Translations under genes and position numbers: made by a program | Shown here: positions 6,699-9,701 of the stretch, piece after piece | Layout of the letters: each line of letters opens with the position of its first letter | Position numbering within the stretch: the stretch's first letter is position 1 | Origin: an uncultured Gammaproteobacteria bacterium | Lineage (GTDB): Bacteria; Pseudomonadota; Gammaproteobacteria; GCA-001735895 | DNA length: 9,701 nt | Assembly (NCBI GenBank): GCA_937980285.1 | Contig: CALJQI010000228.1 | Location: forward strand, 1 to 9,701 | Direction: 5' to 3' | Notes under the pieces: generated by a model | The model's input: only the letters and a program-made list of their open reading frames with translations | The model's database searches: none | Told to the model about the DNA's origin: nothing

Positions 6699-8060
6699 TT
6701 ACGAGTCGGTTTCGAGCGATGCGATTCCGGCTTCGACGATATCCAACGCCTGATCCAGCTGTTCGCGGTCAATCGTCATCGGCGGGCACAGCGTCAGCAC
6801 GCAGCCGCCACCGACTTTGTAGCTGAGGCCACGCTCCAGCGAGTGATAGAGTACGGTATCGGCTTCATCGTTTGCCGGCTCGCCATCACGGCGCAACTCG
6901 ATCCCCAGGTGTAAACCCAATCCGCGTACATCGTGAATAATCGGCATTCTGTCCTGCATGGCTCGCAGCCGTTCAAGCGCGTAATTGCCCAGCTCGGCTG
7001 CATTTTCGATCAGGCCATCCTGCAGCAGGCAATCCAGCGTCGCCAGCGCGGCGGCGCAGCCGACCGAACTCTTTTCATGCGTGTAGTGCCCGAGCGCGCG
7101 GTCGCCGACAATGTCGAGTTCAGCGCTGGTGATCAACGCCGCCAGCGGGAACACGCCGCCGCCGAAACCCTTGCCGATGACCAGCATGTCGGGCACGACC
7201 TCGAAATGCTCGCAGACGAACATCTTCCCGGTACGCCCCATCGCCGATGGAATCTCGTCGAATATCAACAGCACAGCGTGACGGTCGCAGATTTCCCTGA
7301 CTCTCTTCCAGTAGCCCGGCGGCGGCGGCTCGACCGTGGTCCAGCGCATCGGCTCGGCGATCAGCGCGGCGACGTCGCCCTGCATACCGAGCACGTAGTC
7401 GAGGTAGTCGATACAGCCTTGGTGCTGCTCGTCGGCGCAGTTGAACAGGCATTTGCCGCGCGTCGGCGGCGGAATATGCTCGCTACCCGGCAGCAGCGGG
7501 CCGACGTCCTTGCGGAACAGCGCCTCGCCGCCGATCGAAATCGCGTCCAGCGACGCGCCGTGAAAACTGTCCCACATCGAAATGGTCTTGTGCCGGCCGC
7601 TGGCGTAGCGCGCCAGTTTCAGCGCCATGCCGATGGCGGAGGTGCCGCCCGGGGCGAACAAAACCTTGTCGAGACCCTGCGGCGCCAGTTCGATCACGCG
7701 CCGCGCGAGATCGATCGCGACCTGGTTGGTGTAGCGTCGCGGACAAAACGGTAGCGTATCGAGCTGGGCCTTGATCGCCTCGACCACGCGCGGGTGGCCA
7801 TGCCCGACCTGGTGCACGCTGTTGCCGTGGAAGTCCATGATCTTGCGGCCCTGCACGTCTTCGAGATAAATGCCGTCGCTCGCCTGGATCGCGTTCAGGC
7901 AGGGTGTCGACAGCGACTGGTGCAGAAAATAGCGCGCGTCCTCGTCCAGCATCCTTTTGGCATTTGCATCGAGATGTCTTTCGGCCCAGGCCTTGCGCCG
8001 CGGAGACAGGTTGACGTCGCCTTCGGAACGCTCGGTTGCTTGCTCGGTTGTTTTTGCCAT
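6699..8060 (-). CDS. pbfA: (R)-1-hydroxy-2-aminoethylphosphonate ammonia-lyase
   Basis: This 453-residue cytoplasmic PLP enzyme has the class III aminotransferase fold. Members of this subgroup (PbfA) eliminate ammonia from (R)-1-hydroxy-2-aminoethylphosphonate to give phosphonoacetaldehyde, feeding an unusual phosphonate into the PhnW route. Visible features are the PLP-phosphate loop APGGTSA (136-142), Asp268-Glu269 in IFDEIP (the Asp pairs with the pyridine nitrogen) and the Schiff-base Lys297 in VIGKGFGGG. PbfA-type strings are DEDARYFLHQSLSTPCLNA (39-57), DFHGNSVHQVGHGHPR (76-91), TLPFCPRRYTN (102-112), SMWDSFHGASLDAISIGGEA (161-180) and LGHYTHEKSSVGCAAALATL (323-342). Length is normal for the family. 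The gene lies 38 bases after the dehydrogenase gene on the same strand, so the two probably share a message. Its stop is 17 bases from the stop of the convergent FAD gene. Older pipelines would call it an aspartate or acetylornithine aminotransferase-family protein. Confidence 0.9.
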   Translation of the reverse strand: MAKTTEQATERSEGDVNLSPRRKAWAERHLDANAKRMLDEDARYFLHQSLSTPCLNAIQASDGIYLEDVQGRKIMDFHGNSVHQVGHGHPRVVEAIKAQLDTLPFCPRRYTNQVAIDLARRVIELAPQGLDKVLFAPGGTSAIGMALKLARYASGRHKTISMWDSFHGASLDAISIGGEALFRKDVGPLLPGSEHIPPPTRGKCLFNCADEQHQGCIDYLDYVLGMQGDVAALIAEPMRWTTVEPPPPGYWKRVREICDRHAVLLIFDEIPSAMGRTGKMFVCEHFEVVPDMLVIGKGFGGGVFPLAALITSAELDIVGDRALGHYTHEKSSVGCAAALATLDCLLQDGLIENAAELGNYALERLRAMQDRMPIIHDVRGLGLHLGIELRRDGEPANDEADTVLYHSLERGLSYKVGGGCVLTLCPPMTIDREQLDQALDIVEAGIASLETDS

Positions 8061-8098
8061 GTTTTTTCTCGCGGGTCTGGTTTTACTTGCAGCCGGGC

Positions 8099-9124
8099 TT
8101 ATGCATAGACAACGCCCTGAGGCTGATCGAGCAGGCGCGGATCTTGCGACTTGATCAGCAACGGCCTCCCCTCGAGCACTTCGCTACAGCGCTGCAGCGT
8201 TTCCAGCTCGAGACGGTGCATCGACTCGGTGGTATAAAAAGTCAGGTGAGGAAACAGGATAACGTTGTCCATGGCATACAGCTCGGCGAGCGGATGCTCC
8301 GATTTGGCCAGCGGTTCCTGGCTGTAGACATCGAGCCCGGCGCCTGCGATCCGCCCCGATTTGAGCGCCGCCAGCAACGCAGCCTCGTCAACGATGGCGC
8401 CGCGCGATACATTGATCAGAAACGCCTCCGATTTCATGCTGTTCAGTTGCTTCTCACCGATCAGGTGATGACTGCTGGCATCGAGCACGGCGTGAATGGA
8501 AACGAAATCGCATTCAGCCAGCATGCTATCGAGATCGTCGACCTTGTCGATGCCATGTTCACGCATGGCGGCCGCGCTGACGTTGGGATCGTAGCCCAGC
8601 ACGCGCGCGCGGAAGCCGGCGCCCGCCATGCGCGCCATGCTAAGGCCAATGCGGCCGGTACCCACCAGCCCGACCGTTTTGTTCGCCAGGTCGCTGCCGA
8701 GCCAGCGCGCCTCGGGCCAGGCCCAGCCATCGGTCTGCATCGCGTTATGCAGCGGAAGCAGTTTCCTGGCCAGCGCGATCATCAGCATGAAGGCGCCCTC
8801 GGCCACCGTTTCCTCGGCGTACTCGGGAATATTGACCACCGGAATTCCGCGCGCCTTTGCCGCCTCGATATCGATAGCGTCGATGCCGACGCCGTACTTG
8901 ACGATGCCTTTCAGCTTTGCCGCATTGTCGATGACAGCGGCGCCTATCGGCGTGTAACACATCAAGATCAGGTCGGCATCACGGGTCTCTTCGACGAGCC
9001 GCGCCTGGTCGACGCCATCCGGCAACAGCACGAGCTCGAAGCCCTGGTCGCGCAAGGTCTTGTCCAGGTACGGACATTCGAGTTCCCGATCGGTGCGGAC
9101 AATTTTAATTTTTTCGGGGTTCAT
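8099..9124 (-). CDS. NAD-dependent D-2-hydroxyacid dehydrogenase (phosphoglycerate dehydrogenase-like), role in phosphonate locus unknown
   Basis: The preferred start gives 341 residues: ATG at 9124 has a GGAG ribosome site (complement of 9131-9134). Upstream in-frame ATGs at 9136, 9145 and 9148 have none. The protein is a complete D-isomer-specific 2-hydroxyacid dehydrogenase. It has the Rossmann motif GLVGTGRIGLS (152-162) and Asp179 at the end of the second strand, predicting NAD over NADP. The catalytic set is Arg241 in NVSRGAIVDE, Glu270 in YSQEPL and His293 in FPHLTFYT. It resembles SerA-like or 'C-terminal binding protein' relatives without the regulatory ACT domain. The family interconverts 2-keto and 2-hydroxy acids; the phosphite dehydrogenase PtxD also belongs to it, but I see no specific resemblance to PtxD. 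Co-orientation with pbfA and phnW suggests a linked keto- or hydroxy-acid step, for example acting on a phosphonate or handling the pyruvate used by PhnW. The substrate is not determined by sequence. Confidence 0.82.
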   Translation of the reverse strand: MNPEKIKIVRTDRELECPYLDKTLRDQGFELVLLPDGVDQARLVEETRDADLILMCYTPIGAAVIDNAAKLKGIVKYGVGIDAIDIEAAKARGIPVVNIPEYAEETVAEGAFMLMIALARKLLPLHNAMQTDGWAWPEARWLGSDLANKTVGLVGTGRIGLSMARMAGAGFRARVLGYDPNVSAAAMREHGIDKVDDLDSMLAECDFVSIHAVLDASSHHLIGEKQLNSMKSEAFLINVSRGAIVDEAALLAALKSGRIAGAGLDVYSQEPLAKSEHPLAELYAMDNVILFPHLTFYTTESMHRLELETLQRCSEVLEGRPLLIKSQDPRLLDQPQGVVYA

Positions 9125-9163
9125 CAATAACTCCATTGGCCACATCACCGGGCGCGAAGGAAA

Positions 9164-9473
9164 GGGGACAGTTTACTTGCTCCTAACCGGACGTCATTGC
9201 GAGCGCTGCCCAGCCCGTGATTGCAGCGAAGGCATTGGCTGTAGCGAAGCAATCTTCAGATAACTTGTTGTCATTTAAGGAGATTGCTTCGCTACGCTCG
9301 CAATGACGCGCTTAAGTATACTGTCCCCGTGTTTCAGGCCCAATGACGCGCTTAAGTACACTGTCCCCGGGTTTCCCCACACAATCTCCCTAAATACAAA
9401 AAGTTATCTGAAGATTGCTTCGGCACTTCGTGCCTCGCAATGACGTCCGGTTAGGCGCAAGTAAACCGTCCCC
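9164..9473. repeat. Composite inverted-repeat element, about 310 bp, between phnW and the dehydrogenase gene
   Basis: The outer arms 9164-9203 and 9434-9473 are 40-base inverted repeats matching at 38 positions. Inner arms 9245-9266 and 9401-9422 are a perfect 22-base inverted repeat, and 9279-9286 pairs with 9382-9389. The centre carries a 28-base direct repeat (9301-9328 and 9341-9368, one mismatch, 40-base period). The motif AAGTAnACyGTCCCC occurs four times: inverted at 9164-9178, direct at 9314-9328, 9354-9368 and 9459-9473. A second module, of the form CGTCATTGCGAG...GAAGCAATCT, occurs at 9192-9254 and, inverted, at 9281-9308 and 9412-9445. Both are of the kind dispersed through many bacterial genomes; I associate the first with REP-type or Y1-transposase repeats. 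There is no transposase frame inside, so this looks like a non-autonomous element or a nest of such elements. Confidence 0.8.
9301..9368 (+). repeat. Tandem 28-base direct repeat inside the composite element
   Basis: Two copies begin CAATGACGCGCTTAAGTA and end ACTGTCCCC. They differ at one base (T or C at 9319/9359) and start exactly 40 bases apart. The bases following each copy (GTGTTTC and GGGTTTC) are also similar, so the duplicated unit may be close to 40 bases. Confidence 0.75.
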
Positions 9474-9494
9474 GGATCTCTATCAAAACGCTGT

Positions 9495-9701
9495 TTATTC
9501 GATTCGGTCGATTCCAAACTGCTTCAACAGGCCGGCGACCGCGTCCAGCGCGCCCTGGATCTGCTCCCCGCCGAGGCGGCCGATACAGCCCATGCGGAAG
9601 CTGTCGGCGACCGTCAACTTGCCCGGATAAATGACGTATCCCTGGTCCTTGAGCCCGTCGTAAAAGGCGGCGAAATCGAAGGCCGCGTTGGTCGGCATGT
9701 G
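9495..9701 (-). CDS. phnW: 2-aminoethylphosphonate:pyruvate transaminase, C-terminal 68 residues (enters from right edge)
   Basis: The frame is open at the right edge, so the gene starts outside the window and the Met at 9698 is internal. The visible tail contains FDFAAFYDGLKDQGYVIYP, then GKL, then DSFRMGCIGRLG. This matches the family's conserved C-terminal signature FxxFYxxLxxxGYVIYPGKLT...FRIGxIGrL. PhnW is a PLP class V aminotransferase that transfers the amino group of AEP to pyruvate, giving phosphonoacetaldehyde and alanine. The PLP lysine and the rest of the active site are outside the window. The gene is co-oriented with the dehydrogenase and pbfA genes but separated from them by about 370 bases, mostly the composite repeat. 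Whether the three share a transcript is uncertain. Confidence 0.88.
   Translation of the reverse strand, partial: HMPTNAAFDFAAFYDGLKDQGYVIYPGKLTVADSFRMGCIGRLGGEQIQGALDAVAGLLKQFGIDRIE

Noticed and set aside
6933..7754. 273-codon open frame on the + strand opposite pbfA
   Set aside because: It is fully antisense to a well-conserved PLP enzyme, with shadow-type composition and no known motif.
8099..9124. Phosphite dehydrogenase (PtxD)
   Set aside because: It is in the same superfamily and the context is tempting, but I see only the motifs common to the whole superfamily and no specific resemblance to PtxD.
8036..9130. 364-codon open frame on the + strand opposite the dehydrogenase gene
   Set aside because: It is antisense to a gene with a complete set of family motifs. 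It is arginine/histidine/glutamine-rich with no recognisable domain and no ribosome site, a typical shadow frame in GC-rich DNA.
9060..9263. 67-codon open frame on the + strand covering the dehydrogenase start and repeat arm
   Set aside because: It is antisense to the dehydrogenase N-terminus and then translated repeat sequence. There is no ribosome site or homology.
9301..9368. Possible CRISPR array from the tandem repeats
   Set aside because: There are only two direct copies, the 'spacer' is 12 bases, inverted copies flank it and no cas gene is present. This is a dispersed-repeat element, not a CRISPR.

Overview
The window is a 2-aminoethylphosphonate (AEP) uptake and catabolism locus. It is GC-rich chromosomal DNA from a bacterium, most likely a Pseudomonadota member. 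A gammaproteobacterium fits the style of the dispersed intergenic repeats, but no marker gene is present to settle taxonomy.

Left edge (1-566): the first 82 codons of a MetE-like, cobalamin-independent methionine-synthase-family protein read leftward out of the window. A roughly 320 bp divergent intergenic region follows. Centre left (567-6681, + strand): a four-gene run encodes an ABC importer and an oxidoreductase. The genes are a periplasmic binding protein of the PhnS2/AepX type, an ATPase, a two-domain permease with an unusually large loop insertion, and a GlpD-like FAD enzyme. A 233 bp intergenic stretch after the binding-protein gene holds a strong GC hairpin and a small repeat element bounded by 11 bp inverted repeats.

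Right (6699-9701, - strand): a convergent run contains the C-terminus of PhnW (AEP:pyruvate transaminase, entering from the right edge), a D-2-hydroxyacid dehydrogenase and PbfA ((R)-1-hydroxy-2-aminoethylphosphonate ammonia-lyase). A repeat-built element of about 310 bp with 40 bp near-perfect terminal inverted repeats lies between phnW and the dehydrogenase gene.

Taken together, the importer brings AEP-type phosphonates into the cell. PhnW converts AEP, and PbfA converts its (R)-1-hydroxy derivative, to phosphonoacetaldehyde. The gene that would cleave or oxidise phosphonoacetaldehyde (phnX, or phnY plus phnA) is not in this window and may lie beyond the right edge. The roles of the GlpD-like FAD enzyme and the D-2-hydroxyacid dehydrogenase are not fixed by sequence. 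They are the best candidates here for undescribed phosphonate chemistry.
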